A stretch of DNA of 64,000 nt from Ceratopteris richardii. Its lineage: Eukaryota > Streptophyta > Polypodiopsida > Polypodiales > Pteridaceae. Within the stretch, counting starts at the first letter, position 1; the number at the start of each line of letters is the position of its first letter. Shown here in pieces: positions 1-12,110 of the stretch. The translations under genes and the position numbers were made by a program. The notes beneath the pieces were generated by a model. It was not told the origin of the DNA. It did no database searches and saw only the letters and a program-made list of their open reading frames with translations. Location: contig CM035407.1 in assembly GCA_020310875.1 (NCBI GenBank), positions 66,052,658 to 66,116,657 of the forward strand. The letters run 5' to 3'.

Positions 1-315
1 AAAAACTAGTTTGGGCAGGGCCAAAACTAGTCAAAAAAATATAAAAAGAGCTAAAGAGATCATTTTTTAGGTTAGCTTGTTGTAGATTGAAGCTTTTGTA
101 AGAGAGTTATTTTATAATAGAAATCCTTCCATTGTTCCTCTCTTTGTTCTTGCGATGTGTGTGTGTATATATGTGTATGCATGCTTGTGTGCTTCTCACT
201 CATGCACTTGTGCCTTCACCTACTCATGGTTTTCATACCTATCCTCACGTCTCCGTGGATTGACATTTATGAGGTGGATCTCCTCACATTGGTACTCACC
301 ATTGTGCTAGAGTGA
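1..315 (+). repeat. 3' part of a Ty3 family-A LTR
   Basis: This stretch aligns along its length with the 3' halves of the LTRs ending at 33989 and 42384: the same TTGTAGATT..CAGCTTT-like segment, the GTGTGTGTATAT run, and the same end CTAGAGTGA. The 5' part of the LTR lies outside the window or is lost. Copia C1 begins directly after it. The family-A primer-site remnant reappears at 18560, on the other side of C1, so C1 inserted exactly at the LTR/primer-site boundary. Confidence 0.8.
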
Positions 316-545
316 TGTTGGAGTTTGAGGTCTGCAGAAGCACGCGAACAGCACAAGGAAGAAGAAAAAGTTTGGAGCATAACACACAATACTCAATGAA
401 TTACCACTAGAATGTACAAAGATAACTAACCTGTTAGGGCTATAGGCATATATACAAGCCGAGGGAAGAAAACCTCCTAAAGAGGGAAAAATGTGCCCCG
501 GCATCCTAGTGTGTTCACACACATCACTACCTAAATATATCAACA
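316..545 (-). repeat. 3' LTR of copia C1
   Basis: It runs TGTTGG...TCAACA, 230 bp. It is the same length as, and clearly related to, the LTRs at 18330-18559 and (inverted) 18586-18814. It lies next to the RNase H remains, as expected for the 3' LTR of a minus-strand element. Confidence 0.85.
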
Positions 546-1432
546 AATCCCTCCTGGGAGTGATGCGATGAACAAGGAGCTGGCACTCATGTATAAGGAA
601 GTGTCAAGATATGTGGAATCAATCCACAAAAGGACGTAAGCCCAAAGCTTTGTGAAAAGCTTCAAATTTCTCCCTAGCTAGAGCCTTCATAAAAAGGTCT
701 GCAATGTTATCCTATGTGGGCACATATGCCAAGTTGATCTCTCCCGTAGAGAACCTCTCCTTGACATAATGATAATGCACCTCAATGTGCTTAGTTGTGA
801 GCATGGAACACAAGGTTGCTCGCAACTGCCAATGTGCTCTGACTGCCAGTGAAGATGGTGGTGGCAGAAGACTAACCAACATCCAAATCAGCCATAAGAC
901 ATGTGAGCCACACACACTCAACAGTCACTATGAAAGCTGCCCTATACTCAGCCTCGCAATTGGAAGTGACCAAAGTAGGCTACTTCTTGCTCAGCCAAGA
1001 TATGCATGAGCTACCAAGCATGAAGCAAAAAAGACTAGTGGACACACGAGTGTCATAGCAACTAGCCCATTTAGAGTCAGAAAAAGCATGCAAAACTAGC
1101 GATAGTGATCCCCCCTTGGGATAAAACAACCCAAGTAGCTGGGTACCACTCAGGTATTGAAATATGTGCTTAACTGCCTACCAATGCTTGACACTTGGGC
1201 AATGCATAAAGGTGCTCATTTGTGAGACAAAAAACTGAATATCTAGCTGGGTAATGCATAAGTAAAGCACGCATCCAACAACCTACTCATAGAGAACAGC
1301 ATCAAATGCATCTTCAGCATCATGAAGACTCAATCCTAAATCTATCTCCATAGGAATGGCAATAGGTTTACAATCTTCAAGTAAAAAACGCTACAATAAC
1401 GTGTCAATATACTTCATTTGACACAAAGCTAT
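546..1432 (-). pseudogene. copia C1 RNase H and end of reverse transcriptase (remains)
   Basis: On the minus strand this region encodes recognisable copia RNase H sequence, including the HIEVHYHYVKERF and INLAYVPT segments. It aligns with the same region of C2 (about 31800-32640). It ends at the target site of element B and continues at 15330. It is a fossil with several breaks. Confidence 0.8.
1428..1432. repeat. Left target-site duplication of element B (GCTAT)
   Basis: GCTAT lies directly before the LTR start TGTTGAGCC and recurs at 15330-15334 directly after the LTR end CCCCAACA. Together the two flanks give an unbroken copia C1 sequence when compared with C2. Confidence 0.92.
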
Positions 1433-2356
1433 TGTTGAGCCCATAAAAGTCATGATGGTCAAAGCGGTCAAAGTCAACAAGGTCAAGGTCAAGCCAACAG
1501 GGCAAAGTCAAAGTGCCTAAGTGACAATTAATTGGAAAAAAAGGGTAAATTGGAGAAGCGGTTGTGTATTTTCTCTAATTTTCCTAAAGATCAGAATGTG
1601 TTTTAAAGCGTTTAGAAGGTTTAGGTGAATCCCCCTTAGCACACAAAGGAAGAATTAAAAGGGAATATGAAGGCATGTGAAGCGGAAAAATGTACGCACA
1701 TGAAGATATGACCCCATAAAATTTTTTTTGGTTTTACACTAAAGTCACTACAAGACAAAGGGCAATTCGTTGGCCGCCAACTAAAAAGAGAATCTTGGGA
1801 CATCAAAGGAAGCCCAAGAATCCATGACAGTTAGAAGTCACGGGACCGGAGGATTCAAGAAAGAGGACAAAGGCTATTCTTGGACACATTGAGAGAAGGA
1901 GCAGGAGAGAGCTCAGAGGAAGCAAGAAGAGCCACCAGTGTGCGACGACACTGAGGAGTGCAAGAGGTGTCAAGAGGAAGGTGTGCAGAGAAGGCGGATT
2001 GGATTCCAAGAGTCCCAAGGTCTATTGTGTGTGTGCGCCGAGATACCAACTCCTTAGCTTGGTGGAAGCTTAGTGCAAGGTGTGCACAAGGGAAGCGTGA
2101 AGCGAGTGAAGGATTGGTGCAGGAGAGGCCATTGCCAGAGGACTTGAGATAATTGGTCTCCAGTAATTGATATTCTCTGAAGTTGTATTTAGTCATTGAT
2201 TAGACTGTGTGCAGTCATTGTAATTGTTGCAAGATAATCAATATTCAAGGTTTCTAAGAGTATTCCTTTGCAGAAGTTCTCACTGTATTCCATTTTTATC
2301 ATCTCCTTTCCCTCCTACAAACCCTCAAACTCCTTCTTGTCCATGAATCCCCAACA
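1433..2356 (+). repeat. 5' LTR of element B
   Basis: TGTTGAGCC...CCCCAACA, 924 bp. It is the same length as the 3' LTR, with about nine differences. It contains a run of GTCAAAG/GGTCAAGG motifs near its start (about 1450-1510) and an AATCAATATTCAAGG segment near its end. Confidence 0.95.
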
Positions 2357-2380
2357 AATTTGGCACGCACGGTGGGACCT
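2357..2380 (+). promoter_or_regulatory. Primer binding site of element B
   Basis: AATTTGGCACGCACGGTGGG follows the LTR end directly. It resembles the TGGCGC..CGTGGGAC primer sites that plant Ty3 elements use with a tRNA 3' end. I cannot name the tRNA from sight. Confidence 0.6.
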
Positions 2381-2520
2381 CCAAGGAGATTTGAGCTTAG
2401 GAGAAGGTCAATTACAATTGGAGAACAATACGTCGGTGTCGACATTAACACTCGAGTGGACTACTAAAGAGGTACATACTTATATCAAGTGTCTCATATT
2501 AAGTAGATTATGACCAGCTC

Positions 2521-3800
2521 ATGACCGCAACCCGGTCACAAACCTTGAGGGTCAAGTGCAAGCAGACAAGAAGAAAGGCGGTCAGAGGATCATCGAGTCC
2601 ACTTTCATCAACTTCATCTGTAGGAAGCATGGCAGGACAGGTAGACCTAGAAACCTTACTCTCCAGATTAAACATAAAATTTCCCTCTTTCAGAGGCTTA
2701 GCCCATGAGGATCCAGATGAGCACATTCGAAGATTTCTTGCATTATGCAAGACTAGAGGTCTAATGGGTAGGGAAGATGCTTTCTTGATACTCTTCCCTG
2801 CCACATTGGAAGGTCTGGCCGACAAGTGGTTCAACCAATTTGCTGAGAATCACTTTACCTCTTAGGATTTGATGAAAGAGGCCTTTAAGAATCAGTTTCA
2901 GCATGGCAACACGGCAGAGATCATTATAGAAGAATTAGAAAACTTGAAATTGGGACCAGGAGAAAAGTTCCCAGAATTTGTGACCAGGGCCAAAGCACTA
3001 ATGGCTAAACTACCGGATCCACCACATGACTTCTTTGTTAAGAAGTGGTTAGCCAAACCCCTACCTGTGGTCACCCAATGCAAAATAAAAGAGTTAGTAC
3101 TACCTACTGCCCCTGTTGAGGAATTCATCAATACGGCCACACGCCTAGAGCAGATAAGGCACCAATATGGTGCAACTTCTTCTCAACCAACCTATGGTAC
3201 GGAACTGGAGGACCCAGTGATCCAGTTAAGAAGGGAGCTGGAGGGCTTGAAAAGGAATAAGCCCTACCCAGAGGAGGAGACTGCTGTAGCTCAGCTGAGA
3301 AGAGAAATCGAAGCACTCAAGCTCCAAAAGGAAGAGGAGGCCCAAGCAGAAGAATTAGCTCAGCTGAGACAAGAATTGCAGGAACTCAAAGGAGGCGGCA
3401 TTAAGAATGGACTCTGGTGCTCCATGTGCAGCAAGCAAGGGCACATAGTAAGTGAATGTCCTCTGCTAAATGTGACTTGTCAATTATGCAAGAAAATTGG
3501 GCATGAGGCCCATGAATGCCAAGTAAGGGGAATGCCGGCCACGACATACTGGAAACAAGGAGGACTTTTGCCACCAGCAAATGTGATGGCAGCCGCAGCG
3601 AATCCTGGTAATACTATAATCCTAGACCGAGAAGTAACTTTGCAAATGGGCCTAGAAGGCCAATAATTTGCTTCAGATGTGGAGAATGCGGACACTACCA
3701 ATCTAGATGCACTCTCCCAGAAAATGCACCTCCTTGCAGGAACTGTCCAGAAGCTAGGGACCATTATACAAACTGTTGTCCTAAAAACCAAGCTTCTACT
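2521..3800 (+). CDS. Element B gag region
   Basis: It encodes a retrotransposon gag domain: the stretch FRGLAHEDPDEHIRRFLAL matches the Retrotrans_gag pattern. A Lys/Glu-rich helical segment follows, then zinc knuckles of the form CX2CX4HX4C (near 3418-3460 and 3480-3525), with a further Cys/His cluster near 3670-3780. Gag packages the element RNA into virus-like particles in the cytoplasm. The region is followed by protease. It is treated as a fossil and its breaks are not listed. Confidence 0.85.
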
Positions 3801-3818
3801 TCCGGACCTCATCTCCAA

Positions 3819-5009
3819 ATGATTTCGGTATACAAGGAGGAAACATTATCTCAGGTCAAGGAGCCCTCCATATCTACCAGGGTGGTACAATTAGAAGAAC
3901 TTGAATCCTTTACCGTACAGACAAGAAGCAAGGGGAAAGCTCAAGTAGATGTAAGCCAAGAATCAAGGATTGGGGGATTCAACAAAGACAAAGTTGCAGC
4001 TGAAGACAAGGCCACCATGGGTGCAGTCACAAAACAAAAGGAAAACCTCATAGGCTCCAGCGATGTCATTGGGCATGCCTTCATCAGAGCTCAGGAAGAG
4101 TTGAACCAGGCAAATGGAGCCCATCCGATTAAAGAGTCCGAAGCTTCTAAACTACTCAAGTCTATGAAGAAAGAGGTTAGTATTTTTGATCTAATAAAGA
4201 TGGATGGAAAATTCAGATCAGAGTTATTGCAGATAATCGATGAGGCTTCTACTACAAGTTTCGTGGCCACTGCTGCTATCCTACATAAAGGCATAATTGT
4301 AGGGGAAGCACCCCTTACGGATTACAAAAGTCCTCGACTGACAGTATCTATAAAGGGTTATGAATTTCAGGGTGTTATTGTGGATGGTGGTTCGGGCATC
4401 AACCTGATGCCTGAGCATACAATGATAAAAATTGGACTCCGCCCTTCCAGACCGGCAAATTTCACTGTTACCCTGGCAGACCAGAGCAAAGTAAGACCTG
4501 TGGGAGTGATTCCAAAAGTCCCTCTTGAGATACAAGGCAATATGTTCATACTGGACTTTGTTGTTTTAAGATTGCCCCAGATTGAAGGAGGATTTCCACT
4601 CTTAATTGGGAGACCATGGTTGAGACACGCAAGTGTCATCCACGATTGGGGCAAAGACACTATGTGGGTACAAAAGAAAGGGCAAGAGCTCACACAGCTT
4701 TACTTGGAAGAAGGTCCGGATGACCAAGGAAACACTAGCATGATGCAAAAGGTTGGCATTTGCATGGAACCAGAACCAGAAGATCAACCCCACATAGAAT
4801 TTGAGGAAGAAGAGGATATTATAAAATGGCTACATACAGACAACTCTTCTTCTTGTTTTGGAATTTTTATTAATAATTCATACACAATTGAAGATTATGA
4901 TGAAGATGAAAAGTCCAAGCTGATGGATTGGGTGAGCCTATCACGAACCACAGAAGGGGCAGAAAGACAACCCTCAACGACAACTCAGAGGAGGATATCA
5001 AATCTATAA
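3819..5009 (+). CDS. Element B aspartic protease region
   Basis: It contains VDGGSGINLMP (about 4380-4412), the active-site loop of the retropepsin type seen in plant Ty3 elements, where DGGS replaces the more usual DSGA. A downstream LLIGRPWLR segment corresponds to the second conserved protease motif (ILG-type). The C-terminal part is acidic and low in recognisable motifs and overlaps the start of the polymerase ORF. The enzyme cleaves the gag-pol polyprotein. Confidence 0.85.
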   Translation: MISVYKEETLSQVKEPSISTRVVQLEELESFTVQTRSKGKAQVDVSQESRIGGFNKDKVAAEDKATMGAVTKQKENLIGSSDVIGHAFIRAQEELNQANGAHPIKESEASKLLKSMKKEVSIFDLIKMDGKFRSELLQIIDEASTTSFVATAAILHKGIIVGEAPLTDYKSPRLTVSIKGYEFQGVIVDGGSGINLMPEHTMIKIGLRPSRPANFTVTLADQSKVRPVGVIPKVPLEIQGNMFILDFVVLRLPQIEGGFPLLIGRPWLRHASVIHDWGKDTMWVQKKGQELTQLYLEEGPDDQGNTSMMQKVGICMEPEPEDQPHIEFEEEEDIIKWLHTDNSSSCFGIFINNSYTIEDYDEDEKSKLMDWVSLSRTTEGAERQPSTTTQRRISNL

Positions 5010-8000
5010 ATAAGGCAGAGGCCAAGGCTAAAGGCAAGGTAACAGACTCTAGTGAAGAATACTCTTTTCCTATTCAAGAAATACCTGCAGGATGGATGCA
5101 GGAAAAAGAGGAACACATTGAAATTCAGGAGACACCGGCTTATGCAGCAATGCACAGAAAACTAGTAGAAGAAAACAAGGAAGAAACAGAGCACACAGTA
5201 AGTATGGTAGAGAGAGATCCTGTCAAAGAAATACATTTAGATATTCAAAATAATAACCTACCAGTTTTGGTGGCCACTTGGTTGTGGCACCACCCAGGGC
5301 TCTTGGAAAAGGTCAGAACATTCTTGAACAACTACGCAGATGTTTTTGCATGGCATTATAAGGATCTAGAAGGAGTACCACCAAGTTATGGAGAACACAG
5401 AATTCCTTTGATAGAGGGAGCAAGGCCAATAAGAGGGAAAAGTTATAGGTTGAATCCCAAATATGCTGAAGCCGTCTATTCCGAAATTAAGAAAATGGAA
5501 GATGCAGGCATTATCATTCCTGTGGAGCATTCGGAGTGGCTATCCCCCATGGTGATAGTGCCAAAGAAAAACACTAACAAGATAAGAATTTGTGTGGATT
5601 TTAGAGCATTAAATAAGGTCACAATTCCAGACGGATTTCCAATGCCATTCGCTGAACAGGTCGTGGAAGAAGTAGCTGGTCATTCCATTTATAGTTTCAT
5701 GGATGGATTCAGTGGATACAATCAGATATCCATTCACCCTGGGGATCGAGAGAAGACAGCATTCATTACTCCTTGGGGAACTTATGTGTATCTGAAGATG
5801 CCCTTTGGGTTAAGAAATGCTCCAGCTACCTTCAATCAAACCGTTAATCTCATTTTCGGACCAATGCTGCTAGAGTCACTAAGAATCTTCATGGATGACT
5901 TCTCAACTTTTTCAGGTACTCTTAAAGAAACCCCATTGGACTGTTTAGAGAAACATCTGCTTCAATTAAAACAAGTCTTTGAGAGGTGTAGAGAAACAAA
6001 GCTGAAACTGAATCCAAACAAATGCCATTTTTTGGTAACCGAAGGTACCTTGTTAGGGCATGTAGTATCTTCTAAAGGTATGGCACCTGATCCAGATAAA
6101 ATCATGGCTATATTGAAATTACCCAGGCCCAAATCTGCAAAGGAGATTCAAAGTTTTCTAGGACACACTGGATACCACCGCAGATTTATCAAAATGTATG
6201 CAGATATTGCCAGACCCTTGACCAGGCTCACCGGCAAGGAGATTCCTTTTAAATGGGATCATGAAGAGGAACAGGCATATTAGACACTCCGAGCAAGGTT
6301 AGTGTCTACTCCCATTTTGATCACACCTGAGTGGTCAAAAGTGTTTCATTTACATGTGGATGCCAGTGCATATGCAGTAGGGGCAGTTCTCACACAACCT
6401 AGTGAAGAATTTAAGATGGATAGGCCAGTCCAATATGCCAGTCGAATTTTAACTAAGGCTGAAAGGAATTACAGCACCACAGAAAGAGAAGCCCTAGCCA
6501 TGGTTTTTGCAGTCCAAAAATTCCGACATTATTTATTGGGAGTAAAATTTATTATTATAACGGATCACCAACCCTTGAAATACTTACTCAATAAACCACA
6601 AGCCACGGGTAGAATATGGAGGTGGTTATTGCTATTCCAGGAGTTTGATTTCTCGGTAATTCATAAACCAGGTAAAGAGAATGTTATGGCAGACCACATG
6701 TCCAGAATAAGTATGATAGATCAACCCAGCGGAATCGATGATGACTTTCCTGATGCTCATCTATTTGTTGTACGAGCTCAAGGATGGTATGATGATATTA
6801 AGCAGTTTATTAAAACTGGGTTGTATCCTGACAAGGCTAATGCTGTTCAAAGGAAAAGATTGCTAATTAAGAGTAGACCGTATTCCTTAATTGATGAGAA
6901 ACTATATAGACAAGGAAAGGATGACAAGATGAGGAAATGCTTGGAGGAAGATGAAGTGAGGGATGTACTGCACTCTGCACATGAAGGAACAGGTGATGGG
7001 CACCTTCCAGGGCATATCATGAGCCAAAGGATACTGGATGCTGGTATATGGTGGCCTACACTATTTAAGGATGCAGATGATTGGAGAAGAACATGTGATG
7101 TGTGCCAGAGGTGTGGCCCTAAGCCCACCAAGCAAAGGCATAATCCTTTAATGATTTCCACTTCTTGGCAACCTTTTGAGAAGTGGGGATTAGACTTTGT
7201 CGGGCCTATATACCCTGTGGCGGTTCCAAAAAGGGAAAAGTATTTACTAATAGCCACCGACTATGCAACAAAGTGGGCTGAAGCTATTGCATCCATTGAC
7301 TGCACTGCACAGACAGTGGCTGACTTCTTGTATAGTAACATCATTTGCAGGTTTGGGTGTCCGCTTGAAATCTGTACCGATCAGGGTACTCATTTTGTTA
7401 ATAAAATTTTACAGGAAATTTCCGACAAATATCACATTTTACATAGGACTTCGTGTGCATACTACCGACGAGCTAATGGACAAGCAGAATCAACCAACAA
7501 GGTATTAATTTCAATGCTACGAAAAGAATGCATGTTACAGCCTACTTCTTGGGGACAGGCTTATCTGGGCACATTATGGGCATACCGATTAGCCTACAAG
7601 GAAACAGGTTATTCTCCGTTTCAATTAGTTTATGGCCTGGTTCCCATCGAACCATTTGAGTTCATCAAGGGATCGATTCGAACGGAAGACATTGAAAAGA
7701 CTGGGACAGAAGCTCGAGCCCGACTAACTGCTTTGCATAAATTGGAAGAATCAAGGATTTTAGCCTCCAAACAGTTAGAGGAGATTCAGATAAAGAGGAA
7801 GGAGAACCACAACAAAAATTTATGGAACATCAACTTGCAGCCTGGGGATTTAGCTCTATTACACAGGCCACAAATTTATAATCAAACCAAAGGGAAATGG
7901 ATCCCTCAATGGGAAGGGCCTTTTCGCATTACGAAGATGCTGCATTGGGGGGCTGTGCAATTGGAAACCCTCGCTGGCGAAGCTCTACCCTTGGTAAACA

Positions 8001-8035
8001 TCTCCAGACTCAAGGGTTACCACCAAAAATCATAA
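4928..8035 (+). CDS. Element B polymerase: reverse transcriptase, RNase H, integrase
   Basis: Reverse transcriptase (about 5400-6060) shows WLSPMVIVPKK, CVDFRALNK, SFMDGFSGYNQI, MPFGLRNAPATF and the catalytic IFMDDFS box, where F replaces the usual Y. RNase H (about 6340-6720) shows HVDASAYAVGAVL, YASRILTKAERNYSTTERE and ITDHQPLKYLL. Integrase (about 6950-7760) has the HHCC zinc finger (CDVCQRC), the core LDFVGPI...TDQGTHF...NGQAEST carrying the D,D,E triad, and a C-terminal PGDLALLHRP / KWIPQWEGPFRI domain. No chromodomain follows. Domain order RT-RNH-INT fixes it as Ty3/gypsy. Confidence 0.92.
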
Positions 8036-8589
8036 ACATTGTTTTTTTTCCTATTTTTTTTCCTCAGTGTTTTTGAAGTACTTTAATAAGGTTCAATTAA
8101 TTTCAAAATGCTCACGCATTTTTTTGGCGTCCATTTTTTTTATTTCCACCCACTCAATGAATTTCAATAAAAGTGGGCGCATTATTTTTGGATGGCCCTT
8201 GCTTCTCATTACAACTTTCAATACTTCCCTTTCTTTTGTTTATCTTTTGGGTGGATGAGAGTAGAACTTGTATCTCCTCTCTTTTGAGCTCTCTTTTGGG
8301 TTGAACCATCCATCCCTGTGAGGTTGTCTCTCATTCCTCCTGGCTATATAATGTAAATCCTCCTTCATTCTTGCTTCCCTCAAGCAAAAGAAGCGTTGTT
8401 ATCATCATCAACTTCAGCAAGTATTGATAAGCTCCTTCTTCGTCGCTGGTCAAGTGGCTGAGGCTGGCTGAGGCTGCCCCTTCTCATCCCTCCCCCACGC
8501 CCTCCTACTCATCAGCGCCATCCAATTTCGAGGCTAGTTGATTCCGCAGGTGGGTTGTTACACACTCCTTAGCGAATTCGACTTCCATC
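8036..8589 (+). other. Element B spacer between integrase and C-rich satellite
   Basis: A T-rich stretch without a convincing gene. It contains CTATATAATG (8343-8352), a plausible TATA box, followed by a CT-rich leader. A 3' region promoter or a splice acceptor for the downstream ORF would be expected here if that ORF is expressed from its own transcript. Plant Ty3 elements with extra 3' ORFs are thought to use splicing or internal promoters. This is inference only. Confidence 0.4.
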
Positions 8590-11500
8590 CCTCCCCCCCT
8601 CTCCTCCCCAGCTCCCCTCCATCCTCCCCTCGTGGCCCCCTCCCCCTTTCCCCTTCTTCCCCCGCCCCCCCGCAGCCTCCCTCCTCCCCCCCCCCTCACG
8701 CCCCCCCCTCCCCCCCCCCCCCGCAGTCCCCCCCGTAGCCACCCCCTTCCCACCTCCCCTCGCGCCCCCCCCCCTCCCCCCGCAGAGCCCCCCCCCTTCC
8801 CCCCTCCCCTCGCGGCCCCCCCCTCCCCCCCGCAGCCCCCCCCTTCCCACCTCCCCTCGCGCCCCCCCCTCCCCCCGCACCCCCTCCCCCCGCAACCCCC
8901 CCTTCCCCCCTCCCCCCCGCAGCCCCCCCTTCCCCCCCTCCCCCCGCAGAGCCCCCCCCTTCCCCCCTCCCCTCGCGGCCCCCCCTCCCCCCCGCAGCCC
9001 CCCCCCTTCCCCCCTCCCCTCGCGCCCCCCCCTCCCCCCGCACCCCCTCCCCCCCGCAGCCCCCCCCTTTTCCCCCTCCCCCCCGCAGCCCCCCCCCTTC
9101 CCCCCTCCCCTTGCGCCCCCCCCTCCCCCCGCACCCCCTTCCCCCCACAGCCCCCCCTTCCCCCCTCCCCCCCGCAGCCCCCCCCTTCCCCCCTCCCCTC
9201 GCGCCCCCCCCCCCTCCCCCCGCAGAGCCCCCCCTTCCCCCCTCCCCTCGCGGCCCCCCCTCCCCCCCGCAGCCACCCCCTTCCCCCTTCAACTCGCGCC
9301 CCCCCCTCCCCCCGCAACCCCTCGCCCCGCAGCCCCCCCTCCCCCCCGCAGCCCCCCCTTCCCCCCCCTCCCCCCGCAGAGCCCCCTCCTTCCCCCCTCC
9401 CCTCGCGCCCGCAGCCCCCCCTTCCCCCCTCCCCCCCGCAGCCCCCCCCTTCCCCCCGCAGCCCCCCCCCCGCAGTCCCCCCCGCAGCCCCCTCAACTCG
9501 CGCCCCCCCTCCCCCCGCACCCCCTCCCCCCGCAGCCCCCCCTTCCCACCTCCCCCCCGTAGCCCCCCCCTTCCCCCCCCTCCCCCCGCAGAGCCCCCTC
9601 CTTCCCCCCTCCCCTCGCGCCCCCCCCTCCCCCCGCACCCCCTCCCCCCCGCAGCCCCCCCTTCCCCCCTCCCCTCGCGCCCCCCCCCTTCCCCCCGCAG
9701 CCCCCCCCCCCCGCATCCACCCCCTTCCCCCCTCAACTCGCGCCCCCCCCTTCCCCCGCAGCCCCCCCCTTCCCCCTTCCCCCCCGCAGCCCCCCCCTTC
9801 CCCCCTCCCCCCCGCAGCCCCCTCCTTCCCCCCCCTCCCCCCGCAGAGCCCCCCCCCCTTCCCCCCTCCCCTCGCGCCCCCCCCCTCCCCCCGTAGAGCC
9901 CCCCCTTCCCCCCTCCCCTCGCGGCCCCCCCTCCCCCCCGCAGCCCCCCCCTTCCCCCCTCAACTCGCGCCCCCCCCTCCCCCCGCAGCCCCCCCCTTCC
10001 CCCCTCCCCCCCGCAGCCCCCCCCCTCCCCCCGCAGAGCCCCCCCCCCTTCCCCCCTCCCCTCGCGCCCCCCCCCCTCCCCCCGCAAAGCCCCCCCTTCC
10101 CCCCTCCCCTCGCGGCCCCCCCTCCCCCCCGCAGCCCCCCCCCCGCAGCCCCCCCCTTCCCCCCTCAACTCGCGCCCCCCCCTCCCCCCGCACCCCCTCC
10201 CCCCGCAACCCCCCCTTCCCCCCTCCCCCCCGCAGCCCCCCCCTTCCCCCCCTCACCCCGCAGAGCCCCCTCCTTCCCCCCTCCCCTCGCGCCCCCCCCT
10301 CCCCCCGCACCCCCTCCCCCCCGCAGCCCCCCCCTCCCCTCGCGCCCCCCCCTTCCCCCCACAGCCACCCCCTTCCCCCCTCAACTCGCGCCCCTCCCTC
10401 CCCCCGCACCCCCTCCCCCCGCACCCCCTCCCCCCCGGCAACCCCCTCCCCCCCGCAGCCCCCCCCTTCCCCCCCCTCCCCCCGCAGAGCCCCCTCCTTC
10501 CCCCCTCCCCTCGCGCCACCCCCCTCCCCCCGCACCCCCTCCCCCCCGCAGCCCCCCTTCCCCCCTCCCCTCGCGCCCCCCCCTTCCCCCCACAGCCCCC
10601 CCCCCCCGCAGCCCCCCCCTTCCCCCCTCAACTCGCGCACCCCCCTCCCCCCGCACCCCCTCACCCCGCAGCCCCCCCTTCCCCCCTCCCCCCCGCAGCC
10701 CCCCCCTTCCCCCCCCTCCCCCTGCAGAGCCCCCTCCTTCCCCCCTCCCCTCGCGCCCCCCCTCCCCCCGCACCCCCTCCCCCCCGCAGCCCCCCCCTTC
10801 CCCCCTCCCCTCGCGCCCCCCCCTTCCCCCCGCAGCCCCCCCCCCCCGCAGCCACCCCCTTCGCCCCTCAACTCGCGCCCCCCCCTCCCCCCGCAGCCCC
10901 CCCCTTCCCCCCTCCCCCGCGCAGCCCCCCCCTTCCCCCCCCTCCCCCCGCAGAGCCCCCTCCTTCCCCCCTCCCCTCGCGCCCCCCCCTCCCCCCGCAC
11001 CCCCTCCCCCCCGCAGCCCCCCCCTTCCCCCCTCCCCTCGCGCCCCCCCCTTCCCCCCGCAGCCCCCCCCCCGCAGCCACCCCCTTCGCCCCTCAACTTG
11101 CGCCCCCCCTCCCCCCGCAGCCCCCCCCTTCCCCCCTCCCCCCCGCAGCCCCCCCCTTCACCCCCCTCCCCCCGCAGAGCCCCCCCCCCTTCCCCCTCCC
11201 CTCGCGCCCCCCCCTCCCCCCGCAGAGCCCCCCCTTCCCCCCTCCCCTCGCGGCCCCCCCTCCCCCCCGCAGCCCCCCCCCCAGCCCCCCCCTTCCCCCC
11301 TCAACTCGCGCCCCCCCCTCCCCCCGCACCCCCTCCCCCCGCAGCCCCCCCTTCCCCCTCCCCCCCGCAGCCCCCCCCCTCCCCCTGCAGAGCCCCCTCC
11401 TTCCCCCCTCCCCTCGCGCCCCCCCCTCCCCCCGCACCCCCTCCCCCCCGCAGCCCCCCCTTCCCCCCTCCCCTCGCGCCCCCCCTCCCCCCGCACCCCT

Positions 11501-12110
11501 TCCCCCCGCAGCCCCCCCTTCCCCCCTCCCCCCCGCAATCCCCCCCTTCCCCCCCCTCCCCCCGCAGAGCCCCCCCCCCCTTCCCCCTTCCCCCCTCCCC
11601 TCGCGCCCCCCCCCTCCCCCCGCAGAGCCCCCCCTTCCCCCCTCCCCTCGCGGCCCCCCCTCCCCCCCGCAGCCCCCCCCTTCCCCCCTCAACTCGCGCC
11701 CCCCCCTCCCCCCGCACCCCCTCCCCCCGCAGCCCCCCCTTCCCCCCTCCCCCCCGCAGCCCCCCCCTTCCCCCCCCTCCCCCCGCAGAGCCCCCTCCTT
11801 CCCCCCTCCCCTCGCGCCCCCCCCTCCCCCCGCACCCCCTCCCCCCCGCAGCCCCCCCTTCCCCCCTCCCCTCGCGCCCCCCCCCTCCCCCCGCAGAGCC
11901 CCCCTTCCCCCCTCCCCTCGCGGCCCCCCCTCCCCCCCGCAGCCCCCCTCCCCCCCGCAGCCCCCCCCCCTTCCCCCCTCCCCCCTGCAGCCCCCCCTTC
12001 CCCCCTCCCCTCACGGTCCCCCCCTCCCCCCGCAGCGCTCCCGCAGCCCCCCTCCCCCCCCCTCACGCCCCCCCTCCCCCGCAGAGCCCCCGCAGCCCCC
12101 CCTCTCCACC
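8590..12110 (+). repeat. C-rich satellite with about 220-bp higher-order period
   Basis: About 3.5 kb made almost only of C runs broken by T, GCAG and CTCGCG. A marker CAACTCGCG recurs at about 9290, 9493, 9733, 9961, 10166, 10382, 10629, 10869, 11094 (one base changed), 11302 and 11690. Spacings are 204-247 bp, with one gap of 388. Sub-blocks CCTCCCCTCGCG, CCGCACCCCCTCC and CCGCAGAGCCCC recur in fixed order. The G-rich minus strand could form G-quadruplexes. It lies wholly inside element B between integrase and the 3' ORF. Confidence 0.95.
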
